In this document: piece by piece, positions 25,201 to 33,297 of the stretch | Layout: the number at the start of each line of letters is the position of its first letter | How positions within the stretch are numbered: position 1 is the first letter of the stretch | DNA from: a bacterium | GTDB lineage: Bacteria > Chloroflexota > Anaerolineae > Epilineales > Epilineaceae | DNA length: 42,985 bases | Assembly: GCA_003576755.1 (NCBI GenBank) | Contig: QEVT01000014.1 | Location: forward strand, 1-42,985 | Direction of reading: 5' to 3' | The notes under the pieces: model-generated | What the model saw: the letters and a program-made list of their open reading frames with translations, nothing else | Database searches by the model: none | Told to the model about the DNA's origin: nothing | Translations under genes and position numbers: made by a program

Positions 25201-27048
25201 GTCGACTTCGGGTTCCAGGGCCAGTTCTACATCGGCGACGACCCCGCCAAGTACACCGGCGACCTCGCCATCGTGCTGACGTTCGTCGAAGAGGTGCCCG
25301 ACCCGCAGTACCTGGCCGCCTCGATCGACACCCTGGACCTGTGGGCGATGTTCGAGCTCCAGACCGGCATGATGCGGACCCTGGCAGCGACCGAGGAGCG
25401 GATGGGCGCCGTCGCGGCCGGCGCCGACGCCGTGGCCAAGACCGACGCCGCGCGGGCCGCCGGGGCCGGCGCCGTCGCCGGCGCGGCGGCCGGCGCCGCC
25501 CGCCTGGGCGCGTCGGGGCTGGAGTTCCTGCGCGGCCAGTACAAGAACCTCCAGAGCGTGCTGCGCTTCATACGCTTCGACGACGTCGCCTTCCACTTCT
25601 GCGAGCGGCCGGGCGTGATCCTGCCGGACGGCACGCCCGTCCCGCTCGGGTTGGGGTTCCGCGGCTGGGCGGACATCTGCGGCTGGCGGGCCTTCAGCCG
25701 CCTCGAGGTCTCGACCAGCTCGAGCGTGCCGCAGATCTCCGGCGAGCTGCAGCTCGCGCCCATCGCGCTGGCGATCGACGGCTTCGACGTGCTCCGGATC
25801 ACCGGCGACGGCAAGGGGGTCGTCAAGCCGGCCCTGACGCCCAAGGCGCTGACGCAGCGCGACGCCATCGGCCGCGCCGCCCCGCCGCCGCCCGCCCGCC
25901 CGGAGTTCCTGGTGCCCCCGGGCGGCCCCAACCTGATCGTCAGCAGCCAGCACTCGCCCTTCCTGCACGCCGACCTCGAGGTCGAGCTGCTCGGCGTGCT
26001 GCACGCCTCGGCCAAGGCCGACGTGACCGACAAGGGGTTCGACTTCCGGCTGCACGGCGGCATCGGCGACCTGGCCCACGTCGACCTGGGCTGCTCGCTG
26101 CAGACCGAAGGCGGTGTGCGCTTCGACGCCCACGGCGCGTTCGGGATGCACCTGAACCTCGACACCGGCCCGATCATCCCCGGCCTGGACTTCACGGCGA
26201 TCCACCTCGACGCCGGGCTGGACGCGTCGTTGACGCTGTCGGTGACCAAGGACGACTTCCGGCTGAGCGTCGACGGGTCCTTCGCGTTCGAGGGCGCGAC
26301 GTTCGACCTGCCGACGCTGACCATCGACGTGCCGTTCGGCAGCTTGAAGGAGCTGCCAGGCAAGGTCCTCGCGTGGATCAAGGACAAGGCCGCCGCGATC
26401 TTCGTGGACCTGTTCCACGGCATCGGCGAGGCGCTGGAGGCCGCGGGCAAGGAGGTCGCCGCGATCGCCGAGGCCGGCGCGAAGCTGTGCGAGGAGGCCT
26501 ACGCCAAGGCGTCGGCGGCGATCAAGGACGTCGGCGAGACCGTCGGCCGCGCGGCGTCGGCGGCGGCCCACGAGGTCGAGAAGATCGCGGGCGAGGTGGC
26601 GGACAAGGTCAAGGCCATCGCGAGCGCGGCGGCCAGCGCGGTCCTCGACGTCGGCCGCGCGGCCGCGGCCGAGGCCAAGCTGCTGTTGGACGCCGGCGAG
26701 GCGGCGCTGAAGGACGCCGGCCGGGCGGTCGCGGCCGCGGCCGCGGCCGTCGCCGACGAGGTGGCCAGGATCGGCCACCGGATCGCCGACATCGCCGGCC
26801 GGGCCGCCGCCGCCGTGGCGGACATCGCCAGGGCCGCGGCGGCCGAGATCGCCGCCATCGCCCACGAGGCCGAGCAGGTCGCCGCGGAGCTCCTGCACGC
26901 CGCGCAGGCCGTGGTCGACGGGCTCGAGAGCGCCGCCAGGCAGGTGTGGGACGAGATCAACGCGATCGTCGACAAGGCCAAGCAGGTCGGCCGGACGATC
27001 GAGCACGCCGGCGAGGACCTGTGGCACGCCGCGACGTCGTGGCTGTGA
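22210..27048 (+). CDS. Giant unknown protein, beta-rich body with Ala-rich helical tail
   Basis: A 1612-residue protein starting at ATG 22210 with GGGAG 6 nt upstream. There is no signal peptide and no transmembrane segment. Residues 1 to about 1380 read as many strand-rich blocks with recurring motifs: 'PFDLPVLDLGRLGVAF', 'SVSFTAVLWD', 'LHASAKADVTDKGFDFRLHG', 'TPPSGVPWASGEIDVGLEV'. This suggests repeated beta modules. One helical Ala-rich insert lies near 1055-1105. From about 1387 to the end is a very long Ala/Glu/Lys/Asp-rich tail of 11-residue-like amphipathic helices, resembling LEA or apolipoprotein-type helices. The general pattern recalls large DUF6603-type proteins, but I cannot confirm that from sequence alone. 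It sits 17 nt after the 499-residue gene and 19 nt before the LamG gene. Base composition matches the host. A structural or lipid- or surface-binding role is possible. Confidence 0.85.
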   Translation: MLRSDLFASLKTGPDDITLTPQTPVLGDLAAPLADIVDAAGHLEITGVTQARTGPRDRLTLEGRAVVFGQPMAVRAVFQLGGGFLRAYHLVATPAADWSLRKAFPKLAPDVAGAGLLDVPLVRPVIVVSAGAPPITDARAELQDAVLEDGVHLLATATAGALPLERFLPAPAHAVLEKVKGRPAGRVQGTITQDMRRPALALTWWWPVRGATQPGPLATPITAVGLAVDTWLDAGLPGAPAVAWRQEVAPADGGPPIHLGWPWSAGAQPDFTAVLDAPRVAGDADHLAPLMADPAVGALPGGLALTALSHGPASVSFTAVLWDRANARPAEWEALPGLVRFHEASAHVHVPLADPGDKTIVVFGSATLLDCEGLTFDLELVPGRSLRASLHRPEHLDPTAVLERFLGQPTGLPHVDLALLSLTVEHDLVTKDRAVAASLGGHLDLVGNGLVVVEGVDVRIASTAGQVTARAIAGSLELAGIAFNLTGTWSAPLGWLIQGGLGRGVTVPLDRLVKDVLHRFDAELPFDLPVLDLGRLGVAFATRTRDFRAYAQTRWTPPSGVPWASGEIDVGLEVQVEKAPGAASRSVAVILDWAWESGGRTFDAHALFAAGGPSVSASWVAPDDTRLGLADLFRALKLDALAGLPAGHDWTLFAFREAMAYLDLRERRLQLRAVAPLGKGVATVDAVLGRDGSQFEAEWIGADAEARIGVDTLLEAVGLRGDPVLDEVEKIGRDVFSFHRVSFSYVSAPDPTLLFVCQTAHAAFDQIFVAARRAAGQWGVVVGASFRAHTRLGDVKVLGEIPFVGDIAKALVVEPVYVIASSIDAASFPTPPVADPAGDLPFRKGNLQVRKGLSLAVTLDIGQSPDAAIRRVRDVVGLDRLEGKLGVGPGHAEVFAKIPGTLRIPTGLAGDLALVDPYLGLIFQTGGPAFRLGGAGSARLFGADHAFKVAMTVSPEALDGSAYQKDGVPLPAIPALPGLRIKRDYWIELGVDFEPTGVDFGFQGQFYIGDDPAKYTGDLAIVLTFVEEVPDPQYLAASIDTLDLWAMFELQTGMMRTLAATEERMGAVAAGADAVAKTDAARAAGAGAVAGAAAGAARLGASGLEFLRGQYKNLQSVLRFIRFDDVAFHFCERPGVILPDGTPVPLGLGFRGWADICGWRAFSRLEVSTSSSVPQISGELQLAPIALAIDGFDVLRITGDGKGVVKPALTPKALTQRDAIGRAAPPPPARPEFLVPPGGPNLIVSSQHSPFLHADLEVELLGVLHASAKADVTDKGFDFRLHGGIGDLAHVDLGCSLQTEGGVRFDAHGAFGMHLNLDTGPIIPGLDFTAIHLDAGLDASLTLSVTKDDFRLSVDGSFAFEGATFDLPTLTIDVPFGSLKELPGKVLAWIKDKAAAIFVDLFHGIGEALEAAGKEVAAIAEAGAKLCEEAYAKASAAIKDVGETVGRAASAAAHEVEKIAGEVADKVKAIASAAASAVLDVGRAAAAEAKLLLDAGEAALKDAGRAVAAAAAAVADEVARIGHRIADIAGRAAAAVADIARAAAAEIAAIAHEAEQVAAELLHAAQAVVDGLESAARQVWDEINAIVDKAKQVGRTIEHAGEDLWHAATSWL

Positions 27049-27067
27049 GGAAGGCAGCGCATCCGTC

Positions 27068-30000
27068 ATGAGCACGATCCCGAGCATCGACACCAAGCGG
27101 CACGCGCTGCGCGTCACCGGCGACCAGGCCATCGCGTGCGGGCCGATCGACGCCGCGCGCCTGGCCAAGGGCTTCACGCTCGAGGCGTGGGTGCGGCCGG
27201 ACCCCGTCGCCGAGGGCGCGGTCCTGTACCCCGAGGCGCGGCTGGGCGGCACGGGCCAGGTGTTCCGGCCCGGCCGCTTCGACGACCTCGGCCAGCTCCG
27301 GGTCGGGACGGACGCCGTCTCGGCCCGCGTGCCGGACGGCTACTGGCTCGTGCTCTTCCAGGAGCCGGGCTGCCGCGGCCCGTCGCGCACGCTGCGGGAC
27401 GACGTCGCCGACCTCGGGGCGGATTGGGCCGGCAAGGTCAAGAGCTGCGCCGTGCTCGACGCGCGCGGCCGGCGCCAGACGCTGGCGCTGATCTACGGCG
27501 AGCCGGACTTCAAGGGCCGCGCGTGGGCCGTCGACCTCGGGCGCGTCGAGGACCTGCAGGCGCTGTTGGGCGACGCGCGGGTCCGCTCGGTCGCCGTCCC
27601 GCCCGGGCTCGAGATCGCGCTGTACGCGCAGCCGGGGTGTGTCGGCGATCGCGCCGGCTTCGAGGGCGAGGACGGGCTCGTCGCCGGCGCGCCCGACCCC
27701 GCCCGCTCGCTCGTGCTGGCGCCGGCGCTCGGGCCGAAGGTCGACATGCCGACCCTCTACCCCTCCCCGGCCTTCGGCGGCGCCCCCGTGCCGCTGGCGG
27801 CCGACGTTCCGCTCGCGCTGCCCGTGCCCGGCGCCAGGGCCGGCACGCCCCCGTCGCTGCGGGTGCCCGAGGGCTGGCGCGTCCGGCTCTACGGCGCGGC
27901 GGACGGCAAGGGGTCGACGACGCCGGTCCACGCGAGCCAGACGGCGCTCGGGCCGGACGTCGTCGCCGGCGCGCGTTCGGTCCGCATCGCGCGCACGGCC
28001 GGGGACCGCCCCGCCGGCGTGGCGCTGTTCGCGCAACCCGGCCACCAGGGCGCCGCCTGGGAGCTGCCGTTCGGACGCTACGCGGATCTCCGGCCGTTCG
28101 GGGCGTTTCGGAGCCTGGCGGTGTGGCCGGGCCACCGGGTCGTCGTGTACGACAAGCGCGACTTCGGGGGGACGGCGCGCCGGCTCGATGCCGACGTCGC
28201 GGACCTCGCCGACGCCGCGGTCGGCTCGCTGGAGGTCGTGCGCGAGGAGCGCGTGCTGGCGGCGCCGTCCGGCTTCGGGCTGCACCTCGACGTCGTCCCG
28301 CCGGATCACGCCGTGCAGGCGCAGGCGATCGCCTTCGGCGGCGCGCCGCTGCAGGCCGGCAGGTGGAGCCACGTGGCGTTGGCGGTGGCCGGGCGCGCGT
28401 GGACGTGGTTCGTCAACGGGCGCGAGGTCAAGCGCGAGGACCGCGACCCGCCCGACCTCGGCGGCGACTGGCGCATCGGCGAAGGCTTCCGCGGCGACAT
28501 CGGCGGCATCGTGGCGCGGGCCGGCGCCCGCGACGCGAAGGCGCTGGCGGCGGGCCGCTTCGCGCAGGCCGACAAGGCCGATGGCAAGCTCGTCCGGGCC
28601 TGGCCGATGGAGGCGGGCGACGGGCCGGCGACGGAGCTCGTCACGGGCGGCACGCTGCCGCTGCCGGCGGGCGAGGCGTTCTGGGTCCGGGCGACCCTGC
28701 CGCGCTCGCCGCTGGCGACGGGCCTGGGCCAGCACCTGCTCAGCCGCGCCGACCAGCACGGCCAGGCGCAGATCCAGGCCGCCAGGGCCGAGTCGCACAC
28801 CCGGGTGTCGCAGGCGCAGCAAAAGGCGGCGCTGCGCGTCGCCGCGGCCAGCCACGCCGGCAGCGCGCGGGCGGCCGCGGCCCGGATCGACGCCATCCAC
28901 TGGCTGCAGGGCGGGCGCCCGGCCCGCGTCGACGGGCGCGGCGCGGTCGTGCGCCCGGACGAGATGTGCTGGTGGTTCGAGCAGTCGGTGCCGTGCCGCA
29001 TGCAGTTCTTCGACGACGACCGCCGGCTGCTCGTGGTGCACGAGAACGGCACGGCGGTCGTCTGGCGCGTCGACGCGCTGGCCGAGGAGCATCGCTTCAA
29101 GGTGCCGGATGCCAACAACGTGTGGTGCTTCGACCAGGGCGGCTGGAAGCTGTTCAGCCACGGCGGCCGCGGCAAGTGGCTGTACTACGACCTCGCCGCC
29201 CGCAAGCCGCTCGACGCGTTCGGCATCGTCGACGACGACGGCTGGCGGCCGCTCGTCTTCCGGGCCGGCGGCTGGCACAACAAGTGGATGGCCGCCTTCC
29301 TCAAGCGCACTCGGGAAGACGACGGTCGGGTCGAGAAGCTGACGCTTCAGGTCATCGACGCCTTCTCGGGCAGCCACATGGGCCCCCCGGCGACGCACAC
29401 CTACCAGAACGACGGCACGGGCGTGTCCGTCGACCTCAAGGAGGGCAGCCCGCTCGTCATCGGGCGGCTGTTCTGGGACACCCCGTTGTTCGCGCTGTCG
29501 GCGGACCTGCGGACGGCCTGGCTGAGCGGGAACAAGGAGAGTGCCCAGTGGATCGCGGTGTGGGACCTCGAACGCGGGTCGGCCCGCTTCGAGCAGACGG
29601 GCGGCGGGGTGCCGTTCGACCAGGTCGCCGGCGGCCGCGCCGTCCACCGGGCCGAGCTCGACGACGGCACGGGCAGCCACGTCAAGCAGGTCGCCCTCCT
29701 GGAGGAGCGCCGCGTGGTCAAGGTGCTCGACCCCCGGTGGGGCGTCCTCGGCATGGGCATGGCGACGAGCCAGCCGGTCTCGGTCGGCCCGGGCTCGTCG
29801 CGGGTGGTCTGGATCCGCGAGCCGCACGACAGGTGGCAGCCGCCGTCGCCGCTGGCGTGGGCCGATGCCGCCACCGGCGAGCGGCTGCCGGGCTTCGGGC
29901 CGGAGTTCGAGCGGGTGGCCGCCGTCGCCTTGAGCGGCGACGGGCGGCTGGTCGCGACGTTCGAGTACCTCCGCGGCGGCTACCAGGTCCTGCGCGTGCG

Positions 30001-32542
30001 CGGCACGCCGCTCAACCGCGAGCGGTCCGACGCGTGCTACGCCCTGGACGCCGTACAGGATCCCGAGAGCGGCACGACGTATGTCGCCCTGCGCGCGCCC
30101 TGGCCGGGGATCGCGCGCGTCGCACCCTACGAGGTGCGCGAGGTCCGGCGCCGCGATCGGGCCGTCCACGCGCTGGCGCTGGACCTCGCGGACGCCGACC
30201 ACAAGCGGGTGTTCTGGATCGAGGCGCCCGGCGCCGTGTGCGCCGCCCCGCTCGCGGGCGGCGCCGACGCGAGCGTGGTGGTGCCCGACCTCATCCCCGG
30301 CCCCGAAGGCATCTGGGACCTCGCGTTCGACGCGGAGGCGCGGCGCCTGCTGTGGACGAACGGGCGCGAGGTCTGGTGCGCGGACGTCGCGCCGGACGGC
30401 AAGGCAGGGTCTGCGCGCGTGCTGGTGCCGCACGGCGCGTCGCCCGGGCCCATCGCCGTCGATGCCGACGACGGCAAGGTGTATTGGGTCGACCGCGTGC
30501 TCGGCGAGGTCCGGCGTGCCGACGGCGGCGGCGGGGGGCTTCAGACGCTGTACGCGGCGCCCGACCCGCGTGCGGCCCTGGCGATCGACGGCGACCGCCT
30601 GTACTGGTGCGCGGGGCACACCCGCCCGGTCGAGGCCGCGATCCTCGACGACCCGGGGCTGATCTGCCACCTCGAGGATCCGGCGGGGCCGCCCCGGCCC
30701 GCCGGCAGCCACGGATCGCCGGGCCTCGCCGGCATCGCCGACCGTTCCGGCCAGCGCGTGGCGGCGCTGGAGGACACGGCGCTGCACGCCGCGGCCTGGG
30801 GCAAGGCCGGCAAGCCGGCGGCGGATCCGTTCGACGTGGCCTACGTCTGTGCCCGCGGCAACGACTACCTGTACGTCGACAAGGGCATCGACTTCAAGGG
30901 CGCCTGCACGCTCGAGGGCTGGATCCGGGTCAACCCGACCCAGTCGGTGCGGCTCAGGCTCCGCGGCCAGCCGTCCGACGCGCTGGCGCCGAGCTGGGAG
31001 GCCGAGATCGGCTGGCGGGCAGGCTGGGGGAGCAACGTCGCGCGTTATCGGCGGGCCGATCAGATGCAGGACCACTACCTCACTTGCCCGCCGATCGGGA
31101 CATGGGTCCACCTGGCGGCCGTCGTGTCGGAGGCCACGGCGGCGTTCTTCGTCGACGGCAAGCCCGTCGGCGAGAGCCCGTCGCAACGGCCCCCGCCCGG
31201 GAAGCTCGAGCTGGGGCTCGACTTCGACACGGACGGCCGGCTCGGGGCGCTGCGGGTCTGGGACCGCCCCCTGAGCGCCGCCGACGTCGCGGCGCTGGCC
31301 GCCGCGCCCGGCGCGCCGCCGGCCGCGGGCGACGGGCCCGTCTTCGAGGCCAGCCCGCAGACGTTGACCGACGCGACGACGCGCACCCTGCACGCTCCGA
31401 GCCCGAACCCGGACGAGCGCTGGCGCTGGCGCAAGCCCGAGCCCGCGCCCAAACCCGCGGTGCCGCTCCCGCCGGCCCGCCGCGTGCTGGCCCTCGACGG
31501 CCAGGACGGGCATGTCGACCTCGGCCCGCTGTTCCTCGACGCGTCGCGCGGCTTCGCCTTGGAGGCCGTCGTGCGCTGCACCGGCGTCAAGGCCCACCAG
31601 CGCATCGTCGACCTCGGGAACGGGCGCGAGCGCGACAACATCGTCGTCGGGCGCGACGGCACGTCCGACCGCTTGTGCGTCGAGACGTGGTACGGCCCGG
31701 GCCAATCCAGGCGCATCGCGGGCGGCACGTGGCCGCTGTGGGGTTGGGTGCACGTGGTCGCGGCCATGGACGCCGCCGGCGCCGGTCGGATCTACCTCAA
31801 CGGCCAGAAGGTCGCCGAGGGCGCGCTGCTGGTCCCGCGCAGCGTGCTGCGCACGCAGTGCTTCGTCGGCCGCAACAACTGGGCGGACCTGGGCGCCTTC
31901 GAAGGCGAGATCGCGCTCCTCAAGCTGTGGAACCACGACCTGTCCGACGAGGAGGTCGCCGCCCGCTTCGCCGACCCGTTCCGGCCCGAGGCCGTGCCCG
32001 CGCGGGCCCACCACCGCTCGCTGCTGCACCACTCCGACGGCGTCACCTACCTGATGTCCGGCGACCGCGACGGCCTCGGCCCGGCCGTGCCGCTCTTCCC
32101 GCTGGCCACCGACGGGCCGATCGCCCTGCAGAGCAGGTCGCTGGCCGCCCACGAGAAGCTCGTCCAGGCCCAGCGCGCCCGCGCCGAAGCCCAGGCCAAG
32201 GCCGACGCCGAGCGCTTCGCCGCCGCCCGCGCGGCCCACGAGAAGCTGACGGCGGCGCATGCCGCGCACGACCAGGCGCTGGCCGACGCCCAGGCGCGCC
32301 TGGCCCAGGGATCGGCCGACGCCGACCGCCAGCGCGAGGACGCCCACCGTCGCCTGACCGCCGCCGCCGCCGACGCCGCGCGCCGCGAGGCGCAGGCCCG
32401 GGCCGACGCCCACGCGCAGCGCGAGCAGGCCCGATCCGCCGCCGAGCAGAAGAAGCGCGCGGCGGCCGACGACAAGCAGCGGCGGATCCGCGAGGCGCAG
32501 CAGCGGCTCGACGACGCGAAGAAGGAGCGCCAGCGGCATTGA
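27068..32542 (+). CDS. Giant mosaic protein: LamG, beta/gamma-crystallin-like, YWTD-like propeller, coiled-coil tail
   Basis: An 1824-residue protein with no signal peptide. The first LamG-type jelly roll seems split: an N-part (about 1-60, FTLEAWVRPDP) and a C-part (about 405-500, WSHVALAVAGRAWTWFVNG). Between them lie beta/gamma-crystallin-like motifs (YWLVLFQEPGCRGPSRTL, VALFAQPGHQGAAWELPF, VVVYDKRDFGGTARRL). A helical stretch (about 560-610) leads to a propeller-like region. Residues about 1030-1200 have YWTD-type blades (KRVFWIE, RRLLWTN, GKVYWVD, DRLYWCAG). Two more LamG domains follow (about 1255-1400 and 1470-1630). The end (about 1686-1824) is a charged Ala/Arg/Glu coiled coil. AGGAAGG lies about 11 nt before the ATG. 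All these modules are usually extracellular and often bind sugar or calcium, yet no export signal is present. The function of the operon is unknown. Confidence 0.88.
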   Translation: MSTIPSIDTKRHALRVTGDQAIACGPIDAARLAKGFTLEAWVRPDPVAEGAVLYPEARLGGTGQVFRPGRFDDLGQLRVGTDAVSARVPDGYWLVLFQEPGCRGPSRTLRDDVADLGADWAGKVKSCAVLDARGRRQTLALIYGEPDFKGRAWAVDLGRVEDLQALLGDARVRSVAVPPGLEIALYAQPGCVGDRAGFEGEDGLVAGAPDPARSLVLAPALGPKVDMPTLYPSPAFGGAPVPLAADVPLALPVPGARAGTPPSLRVPEGWRVRLYGAADGKGSTTPVHASQTALGPDVVAGARSVRIARTAGDRPAGVALFAQPGHQGAAWELPFGRYADLRPFGAFRSLAVWPGHRVVVYDKRDFGGTARRLDADVADLADAAVGSLEVVREERVLAAPSGFGLHLDVVPPDHAVQAQAIAFGGAPLQAGRWSHVALAVAGRAWTWFVNGREVKREDRDPPDLGGDWRIGEGFRGDIGGIVARAGARDAKALAAGRFAQADKADGKLVRAWPMEAGDGPATELVTGGTLPLPAGEAFWVRATLPRSPLATGLGQHLLSRADQHGQAQIQAARAESHTRVSQAQQKAALRVAAASHAGSARAAAARIDAIHWLQGGRPARVDGRGAVVRPDEMCWWFEQSVPCRMQFFDDDRRLLVVHENGTAVVWRVDALAEEHRFKVPDANNVWCFDQGGWKLFSHGGRGKWLYYDLAARKPLDAFGIVDDDGWRPLVFRAGGWHNKWMAAFLKRTREDDGRVEKLTLQVIDAFSGSHMGPPATHTYQNDGTGVSVDLKEGSPLVIGRLFWDTPLFALSADLRTAWLSGNKESAQWIAVWDLERGSARFEQTGGGVPFDQVAGGRAVHRAELDDGTGSHVKQVALLEERRVVKVLDPRWGVLGMGMATSQPVSVGPGSSRVVWIREPHDRWQPPSPLAWADAATGERLPGFGPEFERVAAVALSGDGRLVATFEYLRGGYQVLRVRGTPLNRERSDACYALDAVQDPESGTTYVALRAPWPGIARVAPYEVREVRRRDRAVHALALDLADADHKRVFWIEAPGAVCAAPLAGGADASVVVPDLIPGPEGIWDLAFDAEARRLLWTNGREVWCADVAPDGKAGSARVLVPHGASPGPIAVDADDGKVYWVDRVLGEVRRADGGGGGLQTLYAAPDPRAALAIDGDRLYWCAGHTRPVEAAILDDPGLICHLEDPAGPPRPAGSHGSPGLAGIADRSGQRVAALEDTALHAAAWGKAGKPAADPFDVAYVCARGNDYLYVDKGIDFKGACTLEGWIRVNPTQSVRLRLRGQPSDALAPSWEAEIGWRAGWGSNVARYRRADQMQDHYLTCPPIGTWVHLAAVVSEATAAFFVDGKPVGESPSQRPPPGKLELGLDFDTDGRLGALRVWDRPLSAADVAALAAAPGAPPAAGDGPVFEASPQTLTDATTRTLHAPSPNPDERWRWRKPEPAPKPAVPLPPARRVLALDGQDGHVDLGPLFLDASRGFALEAVVRCTGVKAHQRIVDLGNGRERDNIVVGRDGTSDRLCVETWYGPGQSRRIAGGTWPLWGWVHVVAAMDAAGAGRIYLNGQKVAEGALLVPRSVLRTQCFVGRNNWADLGAFEGEIALLKLWNHDLSDEEVAARFADPFRPEAVPARAHHRSLLHHSDGVTYLMSGDRDGLGPAVPLFPLATDGPIALQSRSLAAHEKLVQAQRARAEAQAKADAERFAAARAAHEKLTAAHAAHDQALADAQARLAQGSADADRQREDAHRRLTAAAADAARREAQARADAHAQREQARSAAEQKKRAAADDKQRRIREAQQRLDDAKKERQRH

Positions 32543-32627
32543 CGGCGCGCGGAGCGCCGCGGCGGCCGCCCGTCCCGGCTGCCCGGGCATCGCCGCGACC
32601 GCCTCGGATGCGGGCGCGAACGCCCGC

Positions 32628-32656
32628 TTGACAAGCCCCGCCCCGGCGTGGACAAT
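32628..32656 (+). promoter_or_regulatory. Promoter of the Rieske/cytochrome b operon
   Basis: -35 TTGACA (32628-32633), 17-nt spacer, -10 GACAAT (32651-32656), about 85 nt before the Rieske ATG. It resembles the promoter at 20536 at many positions (TTGACA, CCCCG, GTG before the -10), probably the housekeeping consensus of this organism. The 32543-32627 stretch before it is GC-rich with imperfect hairpins but no T-tract terminator. Confidence 0.7.
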
Positions 32657-32742
32657 CGCGGCGCGTCCCCCGGCGGGCATCGCGGACATCCGCCCGCCGG
32701 CCGGGGCCACGCCACCGACCTCCGCGCCGCCAGGAGCCGCGC

Positions 32743-33297
32743 ATGACGACCGGCGCCCCACATCCACCCGATCCCGCCGCTGCCGGCGGGACGACCCGGC
32801 GCGGCTTCCTGACCCGCGCCTCCGGCGTGGCCATGGTCGCCGGGCTGGCCGCCGGCTACGGGGCCTTCGCCCAGGTGGCGCTGCGCTACCTCTACCCGGC
32901 GGGGCGCGCCCCGCGCCGCTGGATGTTCGTGGCGCGCGCCGACGAGCTGGCGCCCGGCGCCGCCGTGCGCTACCGCGCCCCCAACGGCGCACCGGTCAAC
33001 ATCGCCCGCCAGGGCGAGGCCGGCGACGCCGGCGACTTCATCGCGCTCTCGAGCACGTGCCCCCACCTCGGGTGCCAGGTGCACTGGGAGCCGCAGAACA
33101 ACCGGTTCTTCTGCCCGTGCCACAACGGCGCGTTCGACCCGTCCGGCGTCGCCACCGCCGGCCCGCCCGCCGAGGCCGGCCAGTCGCTGCCGCGCTACCC
33201 GCTCAAGCTCGAGGGCGGGCTGCTGTTCATCGAGGTGCCCACCGAGCCGCTCGCCGCCGCGGGCCCCGGCGCCCGGGCGCGGGGAGGGCGCGCATGA
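32743..33297 (+). CDS. Rieske iron-sulfur protein with Tat-type signal
   Basis: A 184-residue Rieske subunit of a cytochrome bc-type complex. It accepts electrons from quinol at cytochrome b and passes them to a c-type cytochrome. The N-terminus has twin arginines (TTRRGFLTRAS, 18-28) and a hydrophobic helix (about 29-48), typical of Tat-exported membrane-anchored Rieske proteins. The [2Fe-2S] ligands are Cys106/His108 in CPHLGC and Cys124/His127 in CPCH; Cys111 and Cys126 would form the stabilising disulfide. AGGAG lies 7 nt before ATG 32743. The stop overlaps the cytochrome b start (ATGA). The genes downstream identify the complex. Confidence 0.95.
   Translation: MTTGAPHPPDPAAAGGTTRRGFLTRASGVAMVAGLAAGYGAFAQVALRYLYPAGRAPRRWMFVARADELAPGAAVRYRAPNGAPVNIARQGEAGDAGDFIALSSTCPHLGCQVHWEPQNNRFFCPCHNGAFDPSGVATAGPPAEAGQSLPRYPLKLEGGLLFIEVPTEPLAAAGPGARARGGRA

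Noticed and set aside
22213..27252. 1679-residue minus-strand frame over the giant operon
   Set aside because: Low-complexity Arg/Gly/Asp mix with no domains; antisense shadow.
32543..32627. Intrinsic terminator after the giant operon
   Set aside because: GC-rich imperfect hairpins are present but with no following T-tract, so a terminator cannot be claimed.
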